Source of the DNA: Hormoscilla sp. GM7CHS1pb
GTDB lineage: Bacteria > Cyanobacteriota > Cyanobacteriia > Cyanobacteriales > Desertifilaceae
Assembly (NCBI GenBank): GCA_014323675.1
Contig: JACONN010000002.1
Coordinates: forward strand, 2,400,001 to 2,464,000
Length of the DNA stretch: 64,000 nt
Direction: 5' to 3'
A program made the translations under genes and the position numbers. Below, in pieces: positions 39,001-47,768 of this stretch. The notes beneath the pieces are model-generated. The model was not told the DNA's origin and made no database searches. It saw nothing but the letters and a program-made list of their open reading frames with translations. How positions within the stretch are numbered: position 1 is the stretch's first letter; the number at the start of each line of letters is the position of its first letter.

Positions 39001-40310
39001 GGGAGCATCCCAGTTTTGCCATGAGTATTTATACTCAGAATTGGCGTCCTATAGATTTGTGCAAATTTCCTTCGGTTGGGAGATGGCGGCCCTAAGTCCT
39101 TGCAGGGTAAGGCGTTGCTGGAAAAATACTAGTTGCACAACTCTCTTCTGGGCAAACTAAGCGAGAAAAAAATTTATTCTGGTAATATGGAAAAAATCTC
39201 CACGGTTGAGGAGGCTACATGACCCCAGAAGAAAATCAAAAACTTGAATACCATCTCAAAGAATTATCAAAACTCCTGTATGCAGATACGCCCCCGAGGC
39301 TCTTAAAGACTTTGAAAGCAGAGAGTTAGCAGTACGAGAGCATTTATTCAGGACAGTTGGACCAGTTTTAGGAAATTTTTTTTTGCTGATGGGGAGCCGT
39401 CTCAATCCGGACGCAAGCGGCAAGTCAAAACCGGCGTAGGAACAGTAACTGTAAACAGCAAACAGGCCAAAAAATTGGGCTTAAAGAAAGGCACACAAAT
39501 CAGTCCCGTAATCTCCAAGTGTTGCTGGGTATTGAGTGCTAATGAATCATATCAACAAGCGGAAAAAGACTTGGAACTGTTAACAGGAATAAAAGTGGGA
39601 CACAGCAGCATACATCGATTAGTGCAAAGAAGCGAATTTCCTGGAGCTCAAAGCAGTCACCCTGTAACCGCTGTGAGCGTAGATGGTGGCAAAGTACGTT
39701 TAAGAACTGAAGGTAAGGGTTCTTGTGAGTGGCGAGATTATAAAGCAGTCAGCCTGCATGGAGAAGTTTGTGGGGCTTACTTTCAGGACAATGCCGCCCT
39801 GGTGGAGTGGGTTAAACAACAGCCGTTGACAGCTATAATTACTTGTTTGGGAGATGGTCATGATGGCATTTGGAACATTATTGCTCAATTGAGACCAGAA
39901 AATGGCAGACGTGAAGTTCTTGATTGGTATCATCTAGTCGAAAATATCTATAAAATTGGCGACTATAAAAAGCGTTTAAGGCAGGTTAAATCATCTCTCT
40001 GGCACGGTTTTATTGACGAAGCATTGGAGTTGTTAGCCAGTTGTCACGGACAAAAAGTACAGAACTTCCGCGCTTATTTAACCAAACATTGTCACCGTAT
40101 CGTTAACTATGATCTTTATCAATTCTTGGGCATTCCCATTGGCTCTGGGGAGGTAGAGTCTGTAGTCAAGCGTATTGGTTCTCGTCTCAAGCTCTCTGGG
40201 GCTCAATGGCTTCCAACGTCAGTTAACCAAATGCTTCGCTTACGCTGTGCTTATCTTAATGGCGCTCTTTATCTAAGTACAATTACTTAGGACAAAACTG
40301 GGATGCTCCC
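39001..40310 (+). mobile_element. ISKra4-family insertion sequence, copy 2 (1310 bp)
   Basis: Same ends and same transposase as copy 1 (21648-22958). The only difference found is a C run near 39290 with five C instead of six, which breaks the first transposase frame. No matching target duplication. It sits between the duplicated TPR remnant and a repeat-rich gene end. Confidence 0.9.
39220..40290 (+). pseudogene. ISKra4 transposase, copy 2, first frame broken
   Basis: ATG 39220 starts the same MTPEENQKLEYHL frame as copy 1. Loss of one C near 39290 shifts it, so the product cannot reach the T9 slip site. The catalytic frame 39475-40290 is intact and encodes the same sequence as copy 1. If the missing C is a base-call error, the gene is functional. 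Confidence 0.8.
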
Positions 40311-40333
40311 TATTTATTCTGGCCTCCGATTTT

Positions 40334-40417
40334 ACTCCAGCCAAGGAGGTGCTTACTCCGGCCAAGGAGGCTCCCGCTCCAGCCAAGGAGGCTCCCGCTC
40401 TGGCCAAGGAGACTCCC
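40334..40417. repeat. Four 21-bp tandem units, end of a lost gene
   Basis: Units such as GCTCCAGCCAAGGAGGCTCC repeat four times. Two frames are open: one gives TPAKEAPAPAKEAPALAKE, the other SSQGGSRSSQGGSRSGQGD and stops at 40429. Either could be the low-complexity tail of a gene cut off by the ISKra4 copy. Confidence 0.65.
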
Positions 40418-40527
40418 GCTCCGCCTAACTGTTTACAGTCTGGAAAACGGAAAACAGATATCTGGCACCAGTCTCAATTAGCGCTAAACTAAGGAAATAG
40501 ACCAACAAAAATTCCACCAACACCGCT

Positions 40528-40992
40528 ATGATAAAGCGAGTCATCATTCTCATATCAAGCCTATTGCTCCTAGCCAGCTGGACCGCCCCCGCCTTAGCAC
40601 TCGTGCCCATTAAACTAACCGACCTATCATACCACGAATGCCCAGCAGAACCGGAGTCAGACAACCTTACCACCAGTGACGGTTCCGGCAGTGCCGCCAA
40701 TTGCTATATCGTCACTGGTACAGCTATTAACAAATCCCGCAAAACTGTCTATGATGCTGATATTCACGGTCGCATCTTCGACGCCAACAATAATTCTGTC
40801 TTGCCCAACCGGACTCGCCTAGGTTCTCTCGAGGAGGTTCCCGCAGGAGAAAGCAAGTTTGAACTACAGATCTCAGTACCTGCCAATTTAGCAACTCCCC
40901 TGAAGTTGAAACAGTTCAAAGCATCCGGTTTTCCGCAGCCGAGTCACTCTCCATTTCGATTAAACCATAGGAGCATCATACCCGAGGGGTAA
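40528..40992 (+). CDS. Exported hypothetical protein
   Basis: 154 residues. A signal peptide (MIKRVIILISSLLLLASWTA, cleavage after ALA) is followed by a beta-rich domain with CYIVTGTAINKSRKTVYDAD and EVPAGESKFELQISVP. This pattern resembles FxLYD-like domains that occur in exported proteins. Two Cys residues (HECPAE and ANCYIV) could form a disulfide. Periplasmic location is likely, function unknown. Confidence 0.72.
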   Translation: MIKRVIILISSLLLLASWTAPALALVPIKLTDLSYHECPAEPESDNLTTSDGSGSAANCYIVTGTAINKSRKTVYDADIHGRIFDANNNSVLPNRTRLGSLEEVPAGESKFELQISVPANLATPLKLKQFKASGFPQPSHSPFRLNHRSIIPEG

Positions 40993-41068
40993 ATCACAAG
41001 GCAATTTTGGCCAATTTTGGCTAATTTTGGTTTTGAGGTTCTATAGGTAGCAACTTAGGTTAGTATAA

Positions 41069-41281
41069 ATGGCCCTGGCCTTCAAAGATATTTCTCCCCA
41101 AGCGCCGGTGCATATTCTGGTGATTCCTAAAGAACCCATACCCAAGCTTGCTGATGCTGGAGACCAACATCAGGCCCTTCTGGGACATCTACTATTAACT
41201 GTGAAGCGGGTGGGACTTTCTCCAGAATTGAAAAAAAAAGGCTATGCTTTGCTGTGCGTCAGCTATGTCCGTTCAGACTAA
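41069..41281 (+). pseudogene. HIT-family hydrolase remnant
   Basis: LAFKDISPQAPVHILVIPKE, then HQALLGHLLLTVKRV match the middle of HIT nucleotide-binding proteins. The start (about 20 residues) and the catalytic HxHxH half are missing. A stop precedes the ATG at 41069, and after LKKKGYALLCV the sequence diverges into the next gene's start. Confidence 0.75.
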
Positions 41282-41966
41282 TTTACCCAAGACTATCATA
41301 GGTCCGATGCTGTGCTGCTTGCTGTTGCTGGCAAGCTGTTTTGGGTCAGCAACGCCCCAAGGACAGATGGTACTCGTCAAGCAAGTGGTCAGCGGTCAGA
41401 CGATCGAGGTGGTAAGTGCCAGCACTCCAACAGCAGACCCCAGGCGAGTGCGACTGATTGGCATCGAGGCACCGGATATGAGACAACAGCCTTGGGGTAT
41501 AGAAGCAAGACAGCAACTGGTACAACTGCTCGGCGATCGATCGGTATTATTAGAGTTGGATGTGGAAAAACGCGACCAATATCAGCGACAACTGGGCTAT
41601 ATTTGGGCACGGTCCGCAGACTTTCGTTTCCGGAGCACTCACCCATGTTGTGCGCAGGATGCGACACAACAGGGTGGGGGCTCCCGGAAACGACCGAAAA
41701 ATCGGGACTCGTTACTCAACGAGGAGATGGTAAAACGAGGATATGCTCTGGCAAAACCCCGATCGCCCAACACCAAGTACGACCAGCGCCTCGCCAACGC
41801 CCAAGCCTGGGCCCGAATAATGGGCGTTGGCATTTGGAACCCGGAACAACCCATGGGCATTACTCCCACAGAATTTCGCAGTCAAAATCGCTCTTACGTG
41901 GTCAGCAGTCAGCGGTCAACAGTCAGCGCTCAAAGTTCCAAGCCACAACTAACAACTAACAACTAA
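41265..41966 (+). CDS. Thermonuclease-like (SNase) lipoprotein with in-frame palindromic insertion
   Basis: 233 residues from ATG 41265. A lipoprotein signal (GPMLCCLLLLASC) precedes the staphylococcal-nuclease fold, with DPRRVRLIGIEAPDMRQQ, EKRDQYQRQLGYIWA and MVKRGYALAKPRSPN, then DQRLANAQAWARIMGVGIW. Between GYIWA and SLLNEEMVKRG about 28 residues (RFRSTHPCCAQDATQQ and on) are encoded by the palindrome at 41620-41696 in frame. They lie between the active-site Glu/Arg region and the next helix. The last residues come from heptamer repeats. The stop overlaps the next start (TAATG). Activity is uncertain. Confidence 0.82.
   Translation: MSVQTNLPKTIIGPMLCCLLLLASCFGSATPQGQMVLVKQVVSGQTIEVVSASTPTADPRRVRLIGIEAPDMRQQPWGIEARQQLVQLLGDRSVLLELDVEKRDQYQRQLGYIWARSADFRFRSTHPCCAQDATQQGGGSRKRPKNRDSLLNEEMVKRGYALAKPRSPNTKYDQRLANAQAWARIMGVGIWNPEQPMGITPTEFRSQNRSYVVSSQRSTVSAQSSKPQLTTNN
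41620..41696. repeat. Palindromic element (~69-bp family), copy c, in frame
   Basis: GTTTCCGGAGCACTCACCC opposes GGGTGGGGGCTCCCGGAAAC, inner stem TGTTGTG with CACAACA. The element lies wholly in the nuclease reading frame and adds no stop. Confidence 0.88.
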
Positions 41967-42826
41967 TGACTAATGACGACCAATTACAAATTTTCCTAGA
42001 CGTTGCCACAGAAGCGGCCCTAGCAGGGGGGGCAGTTCTGCAAGCCTACTGGGGGAAGTTAGCTTCGATAGAAGAAAAGGGCCGTCCTGGGGATTTGGTG
42101 ACCGAAGCAGATAAAGCGGCTGAAGCCGTTATCCTGAAAGTGGTGCAGCGTCATTTTCCCCAACACGCTATCCTGGCTGAAGAATCAGGTAAGCTGGGAG
42201 AGGCCACCAGCAAATATCTTTGGGCGATCGACCCCCTGGATGGCACCACCAATTATGCCCATCAATATCCCTTTTTCTCAACATCAGTAGGATTATTGAT
42301 AGATGGTTACCCCCAGGTAGGAGCGATTTTTGACCCTTTCCATCAAGAACTGTTTCGGGCCGCCAGAGGTCTGGGAGCAACTTGCAACCGCAGTCCCCTC
42401 CGGGTTTCCACCTCGAATGACTTGAGTAAGAGTCTACTGGTAACGGGCTTTGCCTACGACCGCCGCACCACCGCAGATAATAACTACGCAGAGTTTTGTC
42501 ACTTCACCCATCTGACTCAGGGGGTGCGGCGCAGCGGTTCGGCATCGATCGATCTAGCTCACGTGGCCTGTGGACGCCTGGATGGATACTGGGAACGGGG
42601 ACTTTCTCCCTGGGACATAGCTGCTGGTGTCGTTATAGTCTCCGAAGCAGGGGGCAAGGTAACAGCATACGACGGTAGCCCTTTACAGCTGGACTCGGGA
42701 CGGATCCTGGCAAGCAACGGCCTGCTGCATGCTAGCATGAGTAGAGAGCTGTTGCAAGTGCCGCGATTGTCAAGCTATGGCTACGCCACGCTGCGCGATT
42801 GGCAAACCCAAGTAAGAGCGAAGTAA
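41966..42826 (+). CDS. Inositol monophosphatase family protein
   Basis: 286 residues. Mg-dependent sugar-phosphate phosphatase. The metal motif 1 is WAIDPLDGTTNYAH, motif 2 is SPWDIAAGVVIVSEAGG, and ILAEESG supplies the Glu. In cyanobacteria such proteins act on inositol phosphate, fructose bisphosphate or histidinol phosphate; with hisZ nearby a histidinol-phosphatase role is possible but unproven. Near the end YGYATLRDW is encoded by a dispersed repeat (GCTACGCCACGCTGCGCGAT) in frame. Confidence 0.85.
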   Translation: MTNDDQLQIFLDVATEAALAGGAVLQAYWGKLASIEEKGRPGDLVTEADKAAEAVILKVVQRHFPQHAILAEESGKLGEATSKYLWAIDPLDGTTNYAHQYPFFSTSVGLLIDGYPQVGAIFDPFHQELFRAARGLGATCNRSPLRVSTSNDLSKSLLVTGFAYDRRTTADNNYAEFCHFTHLTQGVRRSGSASIDLAHVACGRLDGYWERGLSPWDIAAGVVIVSEAGGKVTAYDGSPLQLDSGRILASNGLLHASMSRELLQVPRLSSYGYATLRDWQTQVRAK

Positions 42827-42867
42827 ACTAGAATAATCGACGAGAAGGAAGTGGGGGACCGCAGCAT

Positions 42868-43507
42868 ATGTCTTTCCTAATACAAAAAGGGCTGTTTAAG
42901 ACAGATTTTACAGACAATCACGCAGTCTTAGGAGTGCCGGTGGATGCGGAGAAGAAGGAGATCCGCAAGCGATATGAAGATCGCCAAAAAACTGCACGCC
43001 CGACAGCAGCGCCATCCACAGTGAAGCGGAAAAAAAACTGGCGAATGATATTATCGAAGCTAGTTAATCCAGCATACGAAAAACTATTTCAGGAAAAGGA
43101 ACGGGCAGAACATGCTATAAAGCTGCGACAGAAGGGGCAGCATGAGATGCAGCAACCACAAAAGCTCGAGCAAGTCCAGAGAGATAAAGCACGGCAACTA
43201 GCCCAAGCAAGGGAGATAGAACAGACATACAAAAAAGCCCTGGAACAGCGGCAAAGGTGCATATAAATAAGGCTATGGCAACGCCACGCTGCGCGATTGG
43301 AATAGAATCCCAAAGATGAAAAGGCATTGGTAGCTAAGAAAAAATTACAGAAAACCCTGGCCAACCCGAAAAAAGCGGCAGCGGCCAAGTCATCAGGGAA
43401 ATCGGGGAAAAAAGCAGGGTCCGATCGCGCAGCGTGGCGTAGCCATTGGTGGCGGCATCACCATATTTGGGATTAAAAATGGCGGCGGCGGTAGCAAGAA
43501 AAAATAA
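42868..43507 (+). pseudogene. J-domain-like protein with compensating frameshifts and repeat insertions
   Basis: The N-terminus MSFLIQKGLFKTDFTDNHAV, then LGVPVDAEKKEIRKRY, matches the cyanobacterial J-like proteins. Between 42975 and 43055 the frame is shifted: the alternative frame reads KIAKKLHA, then DSSAIHSEAEKKLANDI, the expected sequence. It returns as LSKLVNPAYEKLFQEKERAE. The lesions cancel, so 42868-43266 stays open. Two GC repeats (43273-43300, 43424-43446) then break the tail, which resumes as ALVAKKKLQKTLANPKKAA and ends GGGITIFGIKNGGGG. A protein may be made, but the J-like core is altered. Confidence 0.62.
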
Positions 43508-44721
43508 TGGTTTATCAATCTCCCCCAGGTGCAAGAGATTTACTACCACTGGATGTAGCCCAGAAACGCTGGCTGGAACACAGCTTGGAGCAGGTGTTTC
43601 ATCGCTGGGGCTATCATCAAATAATTACATCAACACTGGAACGGTTGGATACGCTGATGGCAGGTGGGGCGATCGATCGGGAAACGGTGATTCAAGTAGA
43701 GAATGCAGAGGAGGAGTCGGGACTGGGACTGCGCCCGGAGTTGACGGCGTCAATAGCCCGGGCGGCGGCTACCCGCATGAGCGGTTATCCTCAGCGCCTC
43801 TACTACAATGCTAATGTGTTCCGTCGCTCGCAACAGGGGATTCACGGACGACAGCAAGAGTTCTACCAAGCGGGAGTGGAACTGCTGGGTGCCGGGGGTT
43901 TGGCCGCAGATGCGGAAATAATGTTGTTGCTCTGTGATTGCTTGCATCAACTGCCTCTGGGCAAGTGGCATTTAATATTGGGAGAGGCCGGGTTGACCCG
44001 ATCGCTGCTTTCGGTATTCCCGATGCCATTACAAGCAAAGGTGCGGTGGGCGATCGCCCATCTAGATCGCACCAGCTTGGAAACATTGCCCCTATCGGCA
44101 GAACTGCGCGATCGGGCGTTACTGCTATTCGACTTGCGGGGGCGTCCAGCGGATGTGCTGCAACGGGTGGGGACTCTGGTAGAGGATGTAGCCCAACATG
44201 AGACCCTCAATAATCTGAAATCCCTGGTGGAACTGCTGGCAGACAGTCGCCTCCTAAATCAAGATTTGTCTGTAATTCTCGACCTGAGTTTGATTCAAAC
44301 CTTCAACTACTACACGGGCATCGTATTTGAAGTAGTCGGGGAACAAGGGGGGCGAGTGTTGGGACAAGGAGGGCGCTATGACCGGCTGTTGGGTTTATAT
44401 CACCCTCAAGGAGAAACTTATCCAGGTATAGGGTTTAGTCTCAACATCGAAGATTTACATCACGTTCTGCAATCAGGCGGTCAGTTACCCAAGGAAATAT
44501 CCGCTAGTGACTGGTTAGTGGTGCCAGTGACGCCCCAAGCCTATGGGGCTGCTTTTGCCTACGCCCAGCAACTCAGAGAAACAAAGAATGTCTGCGTAGA
44601 AGTGGAACTGGAAAGGGAAAAGACGCCGGAATTAATGCGGCAGGTAGCCCAAAACCGCCGCATCGGCAAAATTGCCTGGGTGCAAGAGGATGGAACGACA
44701 GAAATAGAACGGGTGAGTTGA
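43507..44721 (+). CDS. hisZ: ATP phosphoribosyltransferase regulatory subunit
   Basis: 404 residues. A catalytically inactive paralogue of histidyl-tRNA synthetase that activates short HisG in histidine synthesis. Class II synthetase motifs are recognisable: PPGARDLLPLDVAQKRWLE, LGLRPELTASIARAAATRM (motif 2 loop) and RLYYNANVFRRSQQG, then VLGQGGRYDRLLGLY. The HisRS-specific histidine motifs are not evident, supporting HisZ. hisG is not in the window. Confidence 0.88.
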   Translation: MVYQSPPGARDLLPLDVAQKRWLEHSLEQVFHRWGYHQIITSTLERLDTLMAGGAIDRETVIQVENAEEESGLGLRPELTASIARAAATRMSGYPQRLYYNANVFRRSQQGIHGRQQEFYQAGVELLGAGGLAADAEIMLLLCDCLHQLPLGKWHLILGEAGLTRSLLSVFPMPLQAKVRWAIAHLDRTSLETLPLSAELRDRALLLFDLRGRPADVLQRVGTLVEDVAQHETLNNLKSLVELLADSRLLNQDLSVILDLSLIQTFNYYTGIVFEVVGEQGGRVLGQGGRYDRLLGLYHPQGETYPGIGFSLNIEDLHHVLQSGGQLPKEISASDWLVVPVTPQAYGAAFAYAQQLRETKNVCVEVELEREKTPELMRQVAQNRRIGKIAWVQEDGTTEIERVS

Positions 44722-44746
44722 AGTTAAAATTTGGAGATGAAATAGA

Positions 44747-44971
44747 GTGCCACACACGATTGTTACTAACACCTGCGAAGGCGTAGCAGATTGTGTCGCA
44801 GCCTGTCCGGTCGCTTGCATTCATCCAGGTCCGGGCAAAAATGCTAAGGGTACTGACTGGTACTTCATTGATTTCCCTAAATGTATAGACTGTGGCATCT
44901 GTATAGAAGTATGCCCGGTCCCAGGGGCGATCGTCCCAGAAGAAAGACCAGAACTGCAAAAAACACCCTAG
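44747..44971 (+). CDS. Two-[4Fe-4S]-type ferredoxin
   Basis: 74 residues from GTG 44747 (VPHTIVTNTCEGVADCVAAC). Cluster ligands are CEGVADCVAACPVAC and CIDCGICIEVCPVPG, giving two four-cysteine sets, with spacing of bacterial-type ferredoxins. Soluble low-potential electron carrier; partner unknown. It lies 25 bp after hisZ, so cotranscription is likely. Confidence 0.88.
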   Translation: MPHTIVTNTCEGVADCVAACPVACIHPGPGKNAKGTDWYFIDFPKCIDCGICIEVCPVPGAIVPEERPELQKTP

Positions 44972-45020
44972 TTAGTAGTTAGTAGTTGGTTGTGGGTAGT
45001 TAGTTGTGGGTTGTTATTGA

Positions 45021-45096
45021 CCACTGCCTGACAGGCGAGACAAGTCCTACGCCACTGACCACTGCGTGACAGGCGAGACAAGTCCTACGCCACTTG
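45021..45096. repeat. 38-bp direct repeat, two units
   Basis: Units start CCACTGC(C/G)TGACAGGCGA and end TACGCCACT. Located in the promoter interval of the peptidase gene. Confidence 0.8.
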
Positions 45097-45160
45097 CCCA
45101 AAGTCAAGTAAAATGCCTGTAAACTAAAGTGCTGACAAGAGAGTTTGGGAGTGACTGGGC

Positions 45161-45976
45161 ATGAATAACGCTGGTCTGTATGAAGAACCCCTAGAGATTT
45201 CAACGGTTGATGATATTCCCGAGGCGTTACGGGATGCTATTCCGTCTAGAGAACCCCAAAACAGGCGGGATCCCTCGACCTTGGGGATAGTAATTATTGG
45301 TAGCTTGGTGGGAGTGGTGGCGATCGCAGTTGGTTCTATTTCCTGGTTTACCTGGCAAGCTTCACAGGTACAATTACTCGAAGTTGTCCCAGAAGCAACG
45401 GAGGAGACCAAGTCATCGGTGACCACAGCAATTATATCACCTGCGAAAACTACCACTCCAGCAACAGATGCGTTGCTAAAACATTTTCCCTATTCCGAAG
45501 CAACAGGATCGGAACTTGCCCCGATCGTAGCAGATGGCAGCTTGAAGCTGCGCAAAGCTGCGGCGGCAGAGTTTCTGGCGATGGTCGATGCGGCGCGGAT
45601 GGAAGGGGTTAACCTGGTGCCAATTTCTGGTTTTCGCTCCCTCGCCGACCAGGAGTATTTATTTTTTCAGATTAAGGCACAGCGGGGACAGGTGTCAACT
45701 GAGCGATCGGAAGTTAGTGCGCCTCCTGGCTACAGCGAACATCACACGGGTTATGCTGTCGATATTGGAGATGGTAATGTCCCAGCAACTCACCTGAGTC
45801 ATAACTTTGAACGTACAGCTGCTTTTAAGTGGCTTCAGGCTAATGCTGCTTATTTTAGTTTTGAGCTGTCTTTCCCACGTAATAATCCCCAAGGCGTGAG
45901 TTATGAACCTTGGCATTGGCGGTTTACGGGCGATCGGCATAGCTTAGAAACATTTTATAAGGATCGCCCAAAATAG
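45161..45976 (+). CDS. Membrane-anchored D-alanyl-D-alanine carboxypeptidase, VanY / M15B type
   Basis: 271 residues. A cytoplasmic N-terminal 42 residues precede one membrane helix (LGIVIIGSLVGVVAIAVGSI). The periplasmic peptidase domain has SGFRSLADQEYLFF, SEHHTGYAVDIGDG (Zn ligands His and Asp) and PWHWRFTGD (third ligand His with catalytic Glu). It trims peptidoglycan stem peptides. Full length. Confidence 0.9.
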   Translation: MNNAGLYEEPLEISTVDDIPEALRDAIPSREPQNRRDPSTLGIVIIGSLVGVVAIAVGSISWFTWQASQVQLLEVVPEATEETKSSVTTAIISPAKTTTPATDALLKHFPYSEATGSELAPIVADGSLKLRKAAAAEFLAMVDAARMEGVNLVPISGFRSLADQEYLFFQIKAQRGQVSTERSEVSAPPGYSEHHTGYAVDIGDGNVPATHLSHNFERTAAFKWLQANAAYFSFELSFPRNNPQGVSYEPWHWRFTGDRHSLETFYKDRPK

Positions 45977-46072
45977 TGTTATCAGTTGTAAGTTGTATGT
46001 TGCCAGTTGTAATTTGGATGTTGTAATTTTAAGAGCAATTAGCAATTAGCAATGAACCATTAGCAATAAAAA

Positions 46073-46753
46073 ATGAATAAAACGGCCCTGAATTTAATTG
46101 CCATTTCTGTTTTTCTGATGACTATGTCGGTTCTGCTGGGACCTGCGATTAATTTGCCGCCAGCAGTGCCCGCGATCGCGGTTTTGACGCTGTTGGGAAT
46201 TGCTACTTTGGACAGCTTCAGGTTTGAGGGGAAAGGTGGCACTCTGGTACTGGGTTTACTAGCTAATTTATCACCGGAACATCGCGATCGGGTGGTGCGG
46301 CACGAGGCGGGACATTTCCTGGTTGCTTACCTATTAGAAATTCCCATTACAGGCTATACTCTCAGTCCCTGGGAAGCTTTTCAGCAAGGAAAACCAGGTG
46401 TTGGCGGTGTCTCCTTCTCTGATGCAGAATTGGCATCACAGCTAGAGGAGGGGAAATTATCGGCCCAGTTGTTCGATCGCTATTGTGCTGTGTGGATGGC
46501 AGGGGGCGTAGGGGAAACCCTAGTATATGGTAATGCCGAAGGGGGAGCAGATGACTTACAAAAATTGAGAACCATTTGGACGGAACAGCTAGGGCGGACT
46601 TTGAAAGAATGTGCTACGAAGGAGCGATCAGCTGCTTTACAAGCCCGCACTTTAATTAAACAAAATTGGTCGGCTTACGAAGCTTTAGTTGCAGCGATGG
46701 CAGAACGTAATTCTGTTTCCTACTGTTACGATATAATTAAGCAAAATGGTTAA
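46073..46753 (+). CDS. Membrane protein with FtsH-type zinc motif (M41-like)
   Basis: 226 residues. Two N-terminal membrane helices (LNLIAISVFLMTMSVLLG and AVPAIAVLTLLGIATL), then VRHEAGHFLVAYLLEIPI containing HEAGH, the zinc motif of FtsH proteases. GGADDLQKLRTIW may hold the third ligand Asp. No AAA domain is present, so it is an FtsH-like peptidase without ATPase. Such proteins occur in cyanobacteria and plastids; proteolytic activity is not established. Confidence 0.8.
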   Translation: MNKTALNLIAISVFLMTMSVLLGPAINLPPAVPAIAVLTLLGIATLDSFRFEGKGGTLVLGLLANLSPEHRDRVVRHEAGHFLVAYLLEIPITGYTLSPWEAFQQGKPGVGGVSFSDAELASQLEEGKLSAQLFDRYCAVWMAGGVGETLVYGNAEGGADDLQKLRTIWTEQLGRTLKECATKERSAALQARTLIKQNWSAYEALVAAMAERNSVSYCYDIIKQNG

Positions 46754-46773
46754 TATGGAGAAAAGGTAAAGCG

Positions 46774-47016
46774 ATGAGTCAAATAGTTACGGCTGTATTT
46801 GATGGTCAGGTGCTACGGCCAGATACACCACTAAATATGCAACTTGGCAAGCGTTATGTTATTACGATATCTACTGAATCTGAGAGTACAGAGGATGCTT
46901 GGGATGTACTAAAGGCTTTTACTGGAACTGTTGAAGCACCACTAGATTGGTCGATCGAGCATGACCATTATTTGTATGGAACACCGATCGCGCAGCGTGG
47001 CGTAGCCATAGAATAA
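46774..47016 (+). CDS. Antitoxin-like protein (AF2212/DUF104 type)
   Basis: 80 residues: QIVTAVFDGQVLRPDTPLNM and LGKRYVITI match the short beta-barrel-like antitoxins that precede PIN toxin genes. The final residues PIAQRGVAIE come from a dispersed repeat (GATCGCGCAGCGTGGCGTAG) inserted in frame at the end. The toxin gene next to it is broken. Confidence 0.72.
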   Translation: MSQIVTAVFDGQVLRPDTPLNMQLGKRYVITISTESESTEDAWDVLKAFTGTVEAPLDWSIEHDHYLYGTPIAQRGVAIE

Positions 47017-47027
47017 ACTATAGCCCA

Positions 47028-47501
47028 TGAATGGAGATCGTCTACTGCTAGATACAGTTTTTATCCAAGCTTTGTTCAACCAACGCGATCGGTATCACGA
47101 TCGAGCAGTAGCATTGCTGCCGCGTACACATCTGCTGCTGAGGTATGGATAACTGATCGCGCACTGCGTAGCGGAGGGGGCCCGGAGCGTGTAGCCATAG
47201 CAGTGTTAACAGAAATTGGCAATGCTCTTAGACACGCACAGGCAGCGGTTCAGTTTATCCAACAATGTTATCAGACAGCCAATATCCGTGTTGTCAGTGT
47301 GGATACGCAGCTTTTAACCCGTGCTTTACAGCTTTAGCAGTCGTCCAGATAAAACATAGGGTCTGACTGACTGCATTTCTTTCGTTGTTATACAGGAAAA
47401 TGGTTTGATAGATGCTGTGACCGCCGATCGCGTAGCGTGTGCGCAGCACATTCGCCACTTTGTTCTTGCTGGTTATCGTGCGTTGATGCTTAATAGCTAG
47501 A
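47028..47501 (+). pseudogene. Degenerate PIN-domain toxin with repeat insertions
   Basis: The start MNGDRLLLDTVFIQALFNQ gives the first PIN acidic residue. After a shift the frame reads SAAEVWITD. A GC repeat of about 39 bp then adds RALRSGGGPERVAIA-type sequence in frame before VLTEIGNALRHAQAA. Further on are a lost base, a TGG-to-TAG change after PDKT, and a 24-bp repeat adding VACAQHIR between TADR and HFVLAGYRALM. Several lesions show inactivity. With the gene before it, this was a toxin-antitoxin pair. Confidence 0.8.
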
Positions 47502-47768
47502 TACAAATTAATCTGGGATCGAGAAAATGTTTTCGACTTGATAATTCAGGACAATGCTCGAAGAAAACCTGACTGACTGCCCCTACCCAGGGGCAAGAAG
47601 AGTAATGATGGGACAGCGATGTCCGCCGGGTAGTGCGATCGCGCAGTATATCCTCAACTTATCTTACAGGATCCAGACCGAATAGACCAGTACGGACTCC
47701 TATGATTATTATTACATGTTGGGGATCGAGATCCCAGGGTGACAGGTGGGCGAAGCCCACCTACATGC
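47502..47768. other. Non-coding interval
   Basis: No gene or clear structure. It contains one HIP1-like site and a GC-rich stretch near 47740. Confidence 0.35.
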
